Assembly: GCA_963772585.1 (NCBI GenBank)
Contig: CAVYXV010000002.1
Coordinates: 496,001-560,000, forward strand
Direction: 5' to 3'
Length of the DNA stretch: 64,000 bases
From: CAVVXN01 sp963772585
Lineage (GTDB): Bacteria > Planctomycetota > PLA2 > JAEUHO01
The notes under the pieces are model-generated. The model worked only from the letters and a program-made list of their open reading frames with translations. It was not told the DNA's origin and made no database searches. This document shows, piece after piece, positions 35,751 through 46,453 of this stretch (the stretch's first letter is position 1; the number at the start of each line of letters is the position of its first letter). The translations under genes and the position numbers were made by a program.

Positions 35751-35791
35751 GGTGCGGACGCACCAAGGAATATGGTTGCGGACGCAACCAT
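35751..35791. promoter_or_regulatory. Twin palindromic operators upstream of marR operon
   Basis: GGTGCGGACGCACC (35751-35764) and ATGGTTGCGGACGCAACCAT (35772-35791) are perfect inverted repeats with centres 24 bp apart, 63-103 bases before the marR start. The second matches the GTTGC-N4-GCAAC form common for MarR-family operators. MarR is therefore likely to control itself and the export genes behind it. Confidence 0.75.
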
Positions 35792-35853
35792 TCTACGGAG
35801 AATCGGCGTCGCGGGTCCGCTTCGGAGACGACGGACACCGGGGAGGGCACCGG

Positions 35854-36366
35854 ATGGTCGGTTCCCGGAAGCACGCGGCAGCGGACGTTCCGGCGTCGTC
35901 GTCGGGGAGCGAGGCGGAGCGGCTCCGAGGGCTCCTTCACGCGTTCGTCCGCACGTCCGGTCTGCTCGCCGAGAACCGGACGCCGTGCGGCGAGTCCCTG
36001 TCTCCCTCCCATGCCCATGCCCTGATGTTCGTGCTTCGATGCGCCAGGTCCCGCCCCACCCAGCAGGACGTCGGCGCGGCGCTCGGCATCGACAAGAGCA
36101 ACGTCACGCGGCTGTGTCGGCGGATGGTGCGCGCCGGTGAACTGCTCCGGGAACCCTGCGCGCGAGACGGCCGCGCACGCCGGCTTCGACTCACGCCGAA
36201 GGGCGCCCGGCTGGCACGCCGCGTGGAGGCGGCGAGCCTCCAGCGACACCAGGCCCTCCTGGAGGCTTTGCCGCGTCGCGAACGCGAATCGCTCTTCCGG
36301 TCCATCCACGCCCTCAACGGCGCCCTCGTCCGCGTGTCGGGGGGAAAGGGCGGAGACACCTCGTGA
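35854..36366 (+). CDS. MarR-family transcriptional regulator
   Basis: Winged-helix regulator of 170 aa. Helical dimer parts lie at both ends. The HTH reads PTQQDVGAALGIDKSNVTRL (about residues 68-87), followed by the wing (EPCARDGRARRLRLTPKGA). GGGGAGGG lies 7 bases before ATG 35854. The last 4 bases overlap the permease start (GTGA), making it the first gene of the export operon. Twin palindromes upstream are its probable operators. A small-molecule signal is likely, but nothing in the sequence identifies it. Confidence 0.9.
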   Translation: MVGSRKHAAADVPASSSGSEAERLRGLLHAFVRTSGLLAENRTPCGESLSPSHAHALMFVLRCARSRPTQQDVGAALGIDKSNVTRLCRRMVRAGELLREPCARDGRARRLRLTPKGARLARRVEAASLQRHQALLEALPRRERESLFRSIHALNGALVRVSGGKGGDTS

Positions 36367-37490
36367 ACCACGTCGCGCTCTGGATGCTCTTCCGGGACCG
36401 CGGGCGCGCGCTCTCCCTGATCGTCGGTCTCGCGTTCGCCATCACGCTCATCGTCCAGCAGGGGTCCATCCTCACGGGCATCATGCGGCGTCAGGCCGTC
36501 AGCGTCCTTTCCGTGCCACAGGCCGACGTCTGGGTGATGTACCCGGGCACCCGGTACACGGACGAACGCAAGGCCCTCGAGGACGCGGCGCTCCCGCGGG
36601 TACGCGGCGTACCGGGCGTGGAGTGGGCGGTGCCCCTCACCATCGGACCCGCGACCGCCCGCTTGCCGGACGGCTCGTTCGCCGCCGTGCAGGTCTGGGG
36701 TGTGGATCGCAACTCCTGGTTGGGGCTCCCGCGGCGGGTGCTCGGAACGACGGCCGCGGCCTTCGACGAGCCGGACGTGGTGCTGTGGGACCACCTGGAG
36801 ATGCCGCTCTATCGCAAGGTGCGTCCGGGCGACATCCTGGAGATCAACGACCACCGGGCGCGCGTCGCGGGCATCGCGATGGGGCTCCGAACCCACATTC
36901 CCTCGCCGATCGTCTACACCACCTACGAGCGCGCCATCCTCTACACGCCCGGCGAGCGGAGGCGCCTGAGCTACGTGCTGGTGAAGGCCCGCGCGGGCAC
37001 GAGCCCGGAGACCCTCGCCTCCTCCATCCGGTCGCGAACCGGTCTGGGGGCGATGACCACGAACCAGTTCTTCTGGTCGACGATCCGCACGAACCTCCGC
37101 CGGCTCCCCGCGGCGATCAACTTCGTCGTGACGATCCTCATGGGCATCGTCGTGGGCGTCGCCGTATCGGGCCAGAGTCTCGTCACCTTCGTCATCGGAA
37201 ACACGCGCTACCTCGGCATGCTGAAGGCGCTGGGGACCTCGAATCGCCGGCTGACGGGCATGGTCCTGTTCCAGGCGACGCTCGTCGGTCTGCTCGGATG
37301 GGGTCTCGGCGTGGGGGCCGCCGCGCTCTTCGGCAGCCGCATCCACGATCGGTCCCAGCTCGCGTTCCTCCTCACCCCTCATCTGCTCGCCGGGTCGCTC
37401 GTCCTGGTTCTCGGGATGGTGTGGTTCGCGGCCGCCGTCAGCATCCGACGGATCCTCCGCATCGAGCCCGCGAGGGTGTTCCGTGGCTAG
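36363..37490 (+). CDS. DevC/MacB-like ABC transporter permease
   Basis: Membrane permease of 375 aa, FtsX/MacB type. One span lies near residues 17-36 (LSLIVGLAFAITLIVQ), then a large periplasmic domain (residues 40-240). Three spans follow (about 255-275, 295-315, 335-360), ending in the conserved EPARVFRG. This matches DevC of DevBCA exporters. The GTG start at 36363 overlaps marR, and the 3' end overlaps the ATPase gene by 8 bases. It works with the ATPase at 37483 and the adaptor at 38253 to drive export across the envelope. Confidence 0.88.
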   Translation: MNHVALWMLFRDRGRALSLIVGLAFAITLIVQQGSILTGIMRRQAVSVLSVPQADVWVMYPGTRYTDERKALEDAALPRVRGVPGVEWAVPLTIGPATARLPDGSFAAVQVWGVDRNSWLGLPRRVLGTTAAAFDEPDVVLWDHLEMPLYRKVRPGDILEINDHRARVAGIAMGLRTHIPSPIVYTTYERAILYTPGERRRLSYVLVKARAGTSPETLASSIRSRTGLGAMTTNQFFWSTIRTNLRRLPAAINFVVTILMGIVVGVAVSGQSLVTFVIGNTRYLGMLKALGTSNRRLTGMVLFQATLVGLLGWGLGVGAAALFGSRIHDRSQLAFLLTPHLLAGSLVLVLGMVWFAAAVSIRRILRIEPARVFRG

Positions 37491-38241
37491 CGCCGTCGTC
37501 CCCCCTCCCTCCCCCGGAACCGAGCCCGTCTCCTCCCGCGAAAGCGGCGTGTGCGCGAGGGACATCCACAAGGGGTTCGGCGCCGGCCGGAGGCGCGTCG
37601 AGGTGTTGCACGGTGTGGACCTCGACGTCCGCCTCGGCGAGATGCTTCTCCTCGTCGGACCTTCCGGGTCGGGCAAGACCACCCTGCTTTGCATCCTCAC
37701 CGGCCTGCTGGACGCCGACGGCGGCGCCGTTCACCTCTTCGGTCGCAACGTCTCGCGCCTCTCTCCTGCGGAGCGCACCGCCCTGCGGGCGCAGGACGTC
37801 GGATTCGTGTTCCAGCAGCTCAACCTCCTCCCCACGCTTACCGCGCAGGAGAACGTCGCCGTTCCGCTCCTGATCCGAGGCGCGCGGCGGCGATCGGCCC
37901 TCCGCCGCTCGTCCGAGTGGTTGGATCGCGTCGGACTCGGCCCGCGCCAACGAGGGTTCCCCACCGACCTCTCCGGGGGGGAACAGCAACGGGTGGCGAT
38001 CGCGCGCGCGCTCGTCACCACCCCCCGGTTCCTCGTGTGTGACGAACCGACGGCGTCGCTCGACGGCGAGACGGGGGAACACGTGATGACCGTGTTGCGG
38101 GAAACGTCCGTCGCGCCCGAGCGCTGCGTCATCGTCGTCACGCACGACAGCCGGTTCTTCCCGTTCGGGGACCGGATCGCACGCATGCGCGACGGTCGGA
38201 TCCTCTCCGGCGAGTCGTTGGCCTCCCGCAACGACTCCTGA
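37483..38241 (+). CDS. DevA/LolD-like ABC transporter ATPase
   Basis: ATP-binding subunit of 252 aa. Walker A GPSGSGKTT near residue 60, Q-loop VFQQLNLLP, signature LSGGEQQRVAIARAL, Walker B FLVCDEPTASLD and H-loop VVTHDSRFF are all present. The GTG start at 37483 lies 8 bases inside the permease gene, so they are coupled. It powers the permease encoded upstream. A ~25-residue N-terminal extension precedes the ABC fold. Confidence 0.93.
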   Translation: MASAVVPPPSPGTEPVSSRESGVCARDIHKGFGAGRRRVEVLHGVDLDVRLGEMLLLVGPSGSGKTTLLCILTGLLDADGGAVHLFGRNVSRLSPAERTALRAQDVGFVFQQLNLLPTLTAQENVAVPLLIRGARRRSALRRSSEWLDRVGLGPRQRGFPTDLSGGEQQRVAIARALVTTPRFLVCDEPTASLDGETGEHVMTVLRETSVAPERCVIVVTHDSRFFPFGDRIARMRDGRILSGESLASRNDS

Positions 38242-38252
38242 GGAGCCAAGAC

Positions 38253-39428
38253 ATGTGGAAGTGGCTCGTGGGTCTGCTCGCCCTCTCCGGCGCGGTCGGC
38301 GGCACGCTCAGCGCGTTCCAGAGCGTGCGGTCGCCGCCGGTGCCGCCGCCGCAGCGCGCGCCACTGAGAAGCCCGTACCGCCATGCGATTGCGGGTGCCG
38401 GACTCGTCGAACCGCAGAGCGAGAACATCGTCGTCGGGGCGCCCGTAGCGGGCGTCGTCACGAAGGTCTGGGTGGCACGGGGGAGCGAGGTCGAGGTGGG
38501 TGCCCCCCTGTTCCGGATCGACACGCGGGCCCTCGAGGCCGAGCGCGTCGTGGCTGCGGCGGAGGTCGTGGCGGCCGAGGCCGCACTCGCCCGGGTCCGG
38601 GCGTATCGGCGCCCGGAGGAGGAGCCGGTCCTCTGCGCTCGGCTCGCGGGGGCGAAGGCGGCGCTGGCCCAGGCGGAGGCCGCGTCCGCGGAGGCCAAGG
38701 CCGGGGTGGAGGCGTCCCGCTGGACGGCGAAGAACGCCGAGTCCAGACGGTCCCGTGCCGTCGCCCTGTCGGCAACCGACATCGTCTCCGAGGAGGACGT
38801 GGACGACGCGACGGCCGTCGCGGAGGCGGCGAAGGCGACCCTGGCCGGGGCGCGCGCGGGACTCGAACGCGCCGAGGCGAGCACCGCCGCTTTCCGTGCC
38901 CGCGCGGCAGAGGCCCAAGCCGAACTCGATCTCTTCCTGGCCGGACCGTGGGCCGCCGACGTCGCGAAGGCCCAGGCGGAGGTCGAAGAGGCGCGCGCCC
39001 GCGTCGAGAGGCTCCGTCTGGAGATCGAACGACAGACCGCACGAGCGCCAATCTCCGGAACGGTCCTGCGCTGTCTCCTGCACGAGGGGGAGGTCCTGTC
39101 CGCGGAGCCCCGGGACGCCGAACACGCGCCGCTGGTGGTGGGAGCGATCCAGCCGCTGCACGTGCGGGTCGACATCGACGAGTTCGACGCGGTTCGTTTC
39201 GATCCAGAGGCCCGGGCGAGCGCCTTCCTGAAGGGCCAAGTCGATGCGCCCATCGCCCTGTCCTTCGTGGCCGCGGAGCCCTTCGTCGTACCCAAGCGCG
39301 CCCTGACGAACAGCCAGACGGAGTTCGTGGACGCGCGCGTCCTCCAGGTGATCTATGCCATCGAGGCACCCCAGCCCAGGGTCTGGGTGGGCCAGCAGAT
39401 GGACGTCTTCATCGAAGCCAGGGAGTAG
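38253..39428 (+). CDS. HlyD/DevB-like membrane fusion protein
   Basis: Periplasmic adaptor of 391 aa. It has an N-terminal membrane anchor (WLVGLLALSGAVGGTLSAF), a lipoyl half-motif (VGAPVAGVVTKVWVARGSEV), a long alpha hairpin rich in Ala/Glu (residues 90-245), then the second lipoyl half (RAPISGTVLRCLLHEGEVL) and a beta-barrel. It links the inner-membrane permease to an outer-membrane channel; no TolC gene is present in the operon. It starts 11 bases after the ATPase stop. Repeat copy 4 begins 70 bases after its stop. Confidence 0.9.
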   Translation: MWKWLVGLLALSGAVGGTLSAFQSVRSPPVPPPQRAPLRSPYRHAIAGAGLVEPQSENIVVGAPVAGVVTKVWVARGSEVEVGAPLFRIDTRALEAERVVAAAEVVAAEAALARVRAYRRPEEEPVLCARLAGAKAALAQAEAASAEAKAGVEASRWTAKNAESRRSRAVALSATDIVSEEDVDDATAVAEAAKATLAGARAGLERAEASTAAFRARAAEAQAELDLFLAGPWAADVAKAQAEVEEARARVERLRLEIERQTARAPISGTVLRCLLHEGEVLSAEPRDAEHAPLVVGAIQPLHVRVDIDEFDAVRFDPEARASAFLKGQVDAPIALSFVAAEPFVVPKRALTNSQTEFVDARVLQVIYAIEAPQPRVWVGQQMDVFIEARE

Positions 39429-39497
39429 CCGACGCGGATCGGAGAGCCGCCCCGGACGTCGGGGCACGCGACGGGGGTACGGGGGGGATACGGGGCA

Positions 39498-39930
39498 CGG
39501 AGACCGGTTTCTCTGTTCGAGATTGGCGTGACCACCGGGGTCCCCTACGCGACGTACGGGGGAGGCCGTGATGGCTCCGCGCGCTCGTGCTGCTGCTCCC
39601 GGTCGTAGGCACCCGGGGATGAGCCGCGGCATCGCGCGGCGCGCCGAGTTCGGCGACCGGTGCTTGGCGAACGGTGTTTGGCGAATGGTGTTTGGCGACC
39701 GCTGGGACTGCCGGGACTCGTCGCCGCCCCCGCGGGCGACATCCCGCGACGCCGCTCCGCCTGACGTTCGGCGATCGGTCTTCCCGGACGCCATGGGCGG
39801 CGCCCGCGCATTCCGATGGGCGCGCCGTGGTCCCCGGGGCGTTCTCCCACCTGTGGTCCCGTGGGGAACGGGCCCGCTCGTCGACTCCGCGCCTACGCGG
39901 CCGAATGTCGAACAAAGAAGCCGGGCTTCG
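39498..39930. repeat. MITE-like element, copy 4 (433 bp)
   Basis: Four internal 14-bp units (39647-39702). Two extra units relative to copies 1 and 3 and one missing C near 39752 account for 433 instead of 406 bp. Both termini are preserved (GACCGGTTTCTCTGTTCGA; complement of the right end CGAAGCCCGGCTTCTTTG). CGTGACCTC is repeated just outside the right end (39930-39957). The remaining 39931-40205 shows nothing I can identify. Confidence 0.88.
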
Positions 39931-40205
39931 TGACCTCGGACCCCGTGACCTCAGGGGCCTGCTCGGACTCGCCGACGCGTACCCGGTCATGCCGCGCCAC
40001 GCCGCACATCCCCATCGCGGGGCGGCATCCCCAGAAGGGACGACTCTGGACCCCGGTTCGCCGTGTTCCTCTGCGGGCGGCGAACGCATGAGAAGCGGCC
40101 GCTGCCGACCGGGGCCCGCTGGAGAGGGAAAGGGGCCCGCCGTGCGGATCCGATGTGGCCGCAGGCGATCTCCTGCGGCCCTTCCGGCAACACCGCAGGC
40201 ATCGC

Positions 40206-41348
40206 CTAGCGGAAGAGGAGCCAGAGCCCTCGCTCGGTGCCGGCCGTCACGCCTCCGCCCATGATGACCAGGTCACCCGAGGCGGACACGCCCCCCTGGA
40301 ACTTGTCGCCGCCGGGCGTCGTGAGGCGGAACGCGCCGTTCGCCCCGACCAGATAGGTGGCGGCGATGTTCATCGGCGGCGACGTGTAGCCGGCCTTGTT
40401 GTCCATGACGGTTCCGGTGAGGTTCCCCAGCCCGTCCGTATCCACGGTGCCGAAGTTGGAGGTGAAGTCGGTGCCGTCGAACGAGAAGCCGATGAAGTGG
40501 TACGTGCCGTTCACGGTCGCGGTCGTCGCGGAGGGAGCCTCCGGCAGGCAGAGGGCGAGCGACAGGAAGACACCCGAGGAGGGGCCGGTGGCGAACGCGG
40601 TGAAGACACCGAGCGAGCCGTCCCCCAGGACGGAGCCCAACCAGATGCGGTGCACGTCCGTCAGGGTCACCAGACCGCCGTTCGGCACGCCGTAGCTGTA
40701 GACGTACGGACTCGCGGCGGGGATGCCGATGAGGCCCGCATCGTTCGTGATCTCGTTGCTGACCGTCAGCCCTCCGAGGCCGTCGAACGTCCACCGCCCG
40801 ATGCGGCCCCGGTCCAACGGCAAGGACGTGTCCACGGACATCGACACGAAGTGGTAGTCGCCCTGGAGCGTCGCTTCCCTGGCGTTGGACTCCCGGCGGA
40901 CGCCGTACCACACGCCCGGCGGGATGATGTCCGTCGTCAGGCTGTGACTCCACGCCACGACCCTGGCGTCCTGCGATACGGCGCCCTGGGCGAAGGGGTG
41001 TCGAAAGACGCCATCGACCTGGCCGAACAGCGTCATCTCGTGCCCGCCGCGGTTCTCGTAGTTCAGGTCGAGCTCCGTGGAGGAGGAAGGCGTCGGGGTC
41101 ATGCCCGTGAGGTCCACGGGCGATGAACCCTGGATGCTGCCCACGCCGTTGGACGTGAGCAGGACCGGAACGGAGAAGAGCCGATCCGATGTCTGCAGCG
41201 CGATCATCGTCTGGTACGGGCCCTGGAAGGTCGGGTTCTCCAGCACCTCGGGCAGCAATCCCGAGGAAGCCGAGCTGTCCGCGCCGCACGCGGCGAGCGG
41301 GACGGCGCCCAAGGAAGCCAGAAGGAAGACAGTGAACGCACGCGACAT
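40206..41348 (-). CDS. Hypothetical lipoprotein with repeated beta modules
   Basis: Lipoprotein of 380 aa: signal peptide with lipobox LAAC near residue 21 (SLGAVPLAACGAD). The body has repeating units of about 115 residues (GPYQTMIALQTSDRLFSVPV, GDYHFVSMSVDTSLPLDRG, GTYHFIGFSFDGTDFTSNFG). These alternate with GxLGxL/GDGSLGVF-type beta motifs, and the end reads ASGDLVIMGGGVTAGTERG. Function unknown; probably outer-membrane-attached. GGGAGA lies before ATG 41348. A fragment of a paralogue survives at 43248-43460. Confidence 0.75.
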   Translation of the reverse strand: MSRAFTVFLLASLGAVPLAACGADSSASSGLLPEVLENPTFQGPYQTMIALQTSDRLFSVPVLLTSNGVGSIQGSSPVDLTGMTPTPSSSTELDLNYENRGGHEMTLFGQVDGVFRHPFAQGAVSQDARVVAWSHSLTTDIIPPGVWYGVRRESNAREATLQGDYHFVSMSVDTSLPLDRGRIGRWTFDGLGGLTVSNEITNDAGLIGIPAASPYVYSYGVPNGGLVTLTDVHRIWLGSVLGDGSLGVFTAFATGPSSGVFLSLALCLPEAPSATTATVNGTYHFIGFSFDGTDFTSNFGTVDTDGLGNLTGTVMDNKAGYTSPPMNIAATYLVGANGAFRLTTPGGDKFQGGVSASGDLVIMGGGVTAGTERGLWLLFR

Positions 41349-41556
41349 GAGGGTTCTCCCCCAGGTTGGCGCCTGAGCGGGACACGCTCGGCGCGGGACC
41401 GGTATCCACTCGCGGCGCGACCCTAGCAGGGCTGCGATTACCGTGGCAAGCCGCGATCCCGTTCTCACGGTGACTTGAGGATCGGGAGGTGGGCAATTGC
41501 CGCCACGTCCCCGGCGTCTCGCCGTCATGCGCGGAGGAACGCGTCGATCATCGGTG

Positions 41557-41889
41557 TGTGCGCGCGCACGCGCGGGCGATGGCGCTCGGGCACCCGGTCG
41601 ACGTACGCGCGCGGTCGCGGGGCGGCGAAGCGAGGCGGCGACTGGGCGCGTCACGCTCGACGCCGCCTTCGCGCACCTCGGCCGGACCGCCGTGGACCTG
41701 GTGGACCTGGACGACGCGTTGGAACGGCTCGCCACGCTGGATCCCCGCAAGGCCCGCGTCGTGGAGTTGCGCTTCTTCGGCGGGCTGACGCTCCCCGAAA
41801 CGGCCACCCTGCTCGGGGTGGGCACGCGAACCGCGGAGGGCGACTGGTACATGGCGCGCGCGTGGCTGCGCCGGGAACTCGATCGGTAG
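41557..41889 (+). pseudogene. ECF sigma factor remnant, frameshifted
   Basis: Region 4 is intact (LDDALERLATLDPRKARVVE, LRFFGGLTLPETATLLGVG, YMARAWLRREL to the stop at 41889) and resembles the ECF group often seen in planctomycetes and acidobacteria (TIGR02999 type). Upstream, typical inter-domain sequence appears only by switching frames: HARAMALGH, then ARGRGAAKRGGDWA, then RVTLDAAFAHLG. Region 2 is absent. It is a decayed gene rather than a small functional protein. Confidence 0.6.
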
Positions 41890-42379
41890 GCGCCTGGCCG
41901 AAGACGAGTCTCGGAAGGGACGCTCGCATTCGCGTCGGATGTGGCCATGACGAGGGAGCGGATCCTCTGGGCTGCGCGCCAGCCACGCCGGGGACTTCGC
42001 GACCGAGGAAGGGCCGCAGACGGCGTGAGGGCGAGTGGAACGTACGAGAGTCATTCACGGACAGGCCCGAGGTCCGCAGCCTGTGCGAAGCGCGCGAGGG
42101 GACGGCCGGAAGCGGTGCCCCGGCGGGAGGCAGCGCGAACGAGGCACCCCCGTTCATCGAGAACGAAGGGTCCTGCCGCGCGATCGGGCGAGGGTTCGTG
42201 AAGGATGCGGGCTCGCACGTCTCTTCCTGCGGATTTCGCCGGAGAGGCCCGCAGCGGCGGCCGTCCGCAGGCCGGCGCCGGGGCCATCGCCCCAGAGCGG
42301 GCCGCGGCCTTGCGGGCGACGCACCTCGAAGCCGCAGAGGGGTACGGCGGGCCGCTTCGGCCCCGTGGAGACACGAGCC
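41890..42379. other. 490-bp spacer without recognised feature
   Basis: No frame here has convincing coding pattern, and I see no repeat copy, RNA gene or clear terminator. The last ~20 bases probably hold the ribosome site for the lipoprotein gene at 42380. Confidence 0.5.
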
Positions 42380-43189
42380 ATGCAACTCCCTCCCTCACGC
42401 CGAGGCCTTCTCCTCGCCCTCTTCGTGCCGGTCCTCGCCGGCTGTGGCGCCGGCGGCGATCTCGTGGACGGGATCGTCGGCGACACGTCCTCGGCCCCGC
42501 CGACCGTGCTCCATCAGGCAGCCTACGTGTCGGGGACGGGCGAATCCGTGGTCGGCGCCGGCGGGTCCTATCCGGAGATCCCGGTCGCGATCGTCGGCGA
42601 CGACGTCGACCCCACGCGCTGGGCGGCGTTTCACGACGGAAGCGACTACCGCCTGGCGTTCATGGCGCGCGACCTGCCACCGCGCGTGATCCTCTTCGGG
42701 TACGACCCTTCGGTCGGGCGGTACACGAGGACCTACCCGGCACCGATGGTGGTCCCCCTGAAGAACGTCCCCTCGGATGCGGACCTCTCGTCGTTCGCGA
42801 TGCTCCGCGCGGACGGCTTCTGGCGGCTCTACCTCGAGCGCCGGGGAGACGCCCGGACGCTGTACCAGTTCGCCTACGACGGCGGCGCCTTCCGATGGGG
42901 GCTGGGCAGCCTGTTCTCGATCTCGATGGTGGGCCTTCCGCCCGACGCGGATCCCACGCGCTGGGCGATGCACTACGGTGGCGGCGTCTACCGCGTGATC
43001 GTCGGGAGCCACACGAAGCCCACGACCTTCTACGAGTTGGGCTTCGACCCGGCCACCTACGACTACGTCTACGGCTACGCGTCCCGCGACGTGGTGACGG
43101 TGAAGGGACTCCCGAGCGGAGCGATCCGGGAACGGTTCGCCTCGCTGTACGCCGATGGGCTCTACCACCTCTACTTCCTGGGTGATTGA
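42380..43189 (+). CDS. Hypothetical lipoprotein
   Basis: Lipoprotein of 269 aa with lipobox LAGC (LFVPVLAGCGAGG). The body contains at least three similar ~70-residue units built on DPTRWAAFHDG, LSSFAMLRADGFWRLYLERR, DPTRWAMHYGGGVYRVIVG and RERFASLYADGLYHLYFLGD, each ending in a Tyr/Leu-rich strand. This suggests a small beta-propeller or similar repeat fold; function unknown. The ATG at 42380 is the start that gives the signal peptide. Confidence 0.7.
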   Translation: MQLPPSRRGLLLALFVPVLAGCGAGGDLVDGIVGDTSSAPPTVLHQAAYVSGTGESVVGAGGSYPEIPVAIVGDDVDPTRWAAFHDGSDYRLAFMARDLPPRVILFGYDPSVGRYTRTYPAPMVVPLKNVPSDADLSSFAMLRADGFWRLYLERRGDARTLYQFAYDGGAFRWGLGSLFSISMVGLPPDADPTRWAMHYGGGVYRVIVGSHTKPTTFYELGFDPATYDYVYGYASRDVVTVKGLPSGAIRERFASLYADGLYHLYFLGD

Positions 43190-43247
43190 GTGCGCGGACG
43201 TATGCTCCCTCCGGCCGCCGCCCCGCGTTGGCCGAGCGCGTGCGCCG

Positions 43248-43460
43248 TCACCGCAACGCGAGCCAGACGCGACGCTCGTTGCCGCGGGCGACACCCCCTC
43301 CCACGATCACGAGGTCGCCCGAGCTGAACGTGCCCCCCCTGATGCCCTCGGGGTCGTCGGCATCCATCGATCCGATGGGCGACTCGAAGGCTGCCCCGTC
43401 GCGGGAGATGCCCAGAAGGAGAAAACCGCTGGTGATGCCGGCTGCGAGGTCGGGGAAGAC
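43248..43460 (-). pseudogene. C-terminal fragment of lipoprotein paralogue
   Basis: The last ~70 codons (GVFPDLAAGITSGFLLLGIS, then SSGDLVIVGGGVARGNERR) match the C-terminus of the lipoprotein at 40206-41348 (GVFTAFATGPSSGVF, SASGDLVIMGGGVTAG). No start or signal peptide is present. It abuts the broken kinase-ATPase gene, so an end-joining deletion fused two unrelated gene fragments. Confidence 0.6.
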
Positions 43461-43539
43461 GCCGACGCGCGACCTTCGGACCGGCCGCTGGCCGCGGACA
43501 TCCCCCCCCGTGCCCGTCGCGGGGATGCCCGGCGGGGCC

Positions 43540-45170
<1,631 letters not shown>

Positions 45171-45465
45171 GCGAGTCACAGGGCCTTGGCGCGCACCCCG
45201 GGATGATACGCGTCCCCGTTCGCAACGGTGCCCCGAAGCGTCCGCGGGAACCGGCTGCGCCACGGGGCGGCCCGAGCCCGTCAGCGGGGGGCGAGGCGGA
45301 CGGTCATCGCGCGTGTCCCCGATTTCGGCTGGACGAGCCGCATCGCGATGCCCCGCCCCCGGCACGTCGCGGGCGCGCGATCCCCGTTGGAGGACCGGGG
45401 AAGGCGGAGCTTGCCCGGGCAAAGGGGCGTTCGCTATCCTCCCTCGTGGATCCGGAGGATGGAGA

Positions 45466-46440
45466 GTGAAGGTGCGGCTACGCCCCATGATCGTCCTGCT
45501 GCTCGCGGTGCTGCCCGGTGTCGGGCACGCGAGGAACGACGAGGATGGGCCGGTCGTCAAGACGTGGCTCGAGTCCGGCCCGCCGGAGTCCTGCGTGGAT
45601 CTGTTGTTCGTGGGCGACGGCTACCAGCGGCGCCACCTCGGCCGGTCGGGCAAGTACTGGCGCGACGTGAACCGATACGCCAAGCGGTTCTTCGACGAGG
45701 AGCCGTTCTCCTGGTGCAAGAAGCTCTTCAACGTGCGGGCCGCGTTCGTGGTCTCGGAAGACGCGGGCTGCGTCGGCGCGTCCAGAGAGGAGAACCCGAA
45801 GACCGCCCTCTCGTCCCGGTTCATCGGCGACCGCTTCCTCACGTTCCGGGACGCCGAGGCCCTCCGGAAGATCGTGGAAGCCGCGGGAGCGGTGGACGTC
45901 GTCTTCGTGATGGTGAACACGGAGCGCTACGGCGGCGGGGGGACCGTGCTCGATGCCGTGAAGGTGCGGCAAGGACGCCCACTCCCCGCGCCGACCTTCT
46001 CCGCTCGCGACACGATCTCCTTCATGATCGCCCTCCATGAGCTCGGCCACAGCGTCGCGGATCTCGCCGACGAGTACGCGGAGGCCGCCATGGTGTCGCG
46101 ATTCCCATTGCCGACCGACGACAGCGATCTCACCTCCGCGAACGTCACGCTGGCCTCCCACGTGGACCGCACGAGCTTCGAGACCGTGGCGAAGACCGTG
46201 AAGTGGAAGCGCTTCCTATCCCTGCACGGTGCCGATCGTTGGTCCTGGGTCTACGAGGGCGGGTACTACCGCGAGAGTGGTGTCTTCCACCCCTTCCCAC
46301 GCTGCATGATGAACGCCCTGGGCGACCCCTACTGCCCGGTCTGCTGCGAGGCGGTGGCGAAAGCCCTCTACGAGATCGCCCAGCGAACGTGGGACCCGGA
46401 GGACTACGACAAGGCCCATCCGCTGCGAAACTGGCACTGA
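45466..46440 (+). CDS. Secreted M64-family metallopeptidase
   Basis: Predicted 324 aa with a signal peptide (MIVLLLAVLPGVGHA). IgA-peptidase M64 features are present: DLLFVGDGYQ near the start, the zinc motif ALHELGHSVADLADEY (HExGH), and a Cys-rich C-terminus (PRCMMNALGDPYCPVCC). It is probably exported and cleaves host or environmental protein. The GTG at 45466 has GGAGGATGGAG about 5 bases upstream; an ATG 7 codons later (45487) is the alternative. It ends 13 bases before the opposing ECF fusion gene. Confidence 0.88.
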   Translation: MKVRLRPMIVLLLAVLPGVGHARNDEDGPVVKTWLESGPPESCVDLLFVGDGYQRRHLGRSGKYWRDVNRYAKRFFDEEPFSWCKKLFNVRAAFVVSEDAGCVGASREENPKTALSSRFIGDRFLTFRDAEALRKIVEAAGAVDVVFVMVNTERYGGGGTVLDAVKVRQGRPLPAPTFSARDTISFMIALHELGHSVADLADEYAEAAMVSRFPLPTDDSDLTSANVTLASHVDRTSFETVAKTVKWKRFLSLHGADRWSWVYEGGYYRESGVFHPFPRCMMNALGDPYCPVCCEAVAKALYEIAQRTWDPEDYDKAHPLRNWH

Positions 46441-46453
46441 GACGGCGACGCCG

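Noticed and set aside
39647..39702. Short tandem repeats considered as a CRISPR array
   Set aside because: The 14-bp units are contiguous without spacers, and no cas gene is present in the window.
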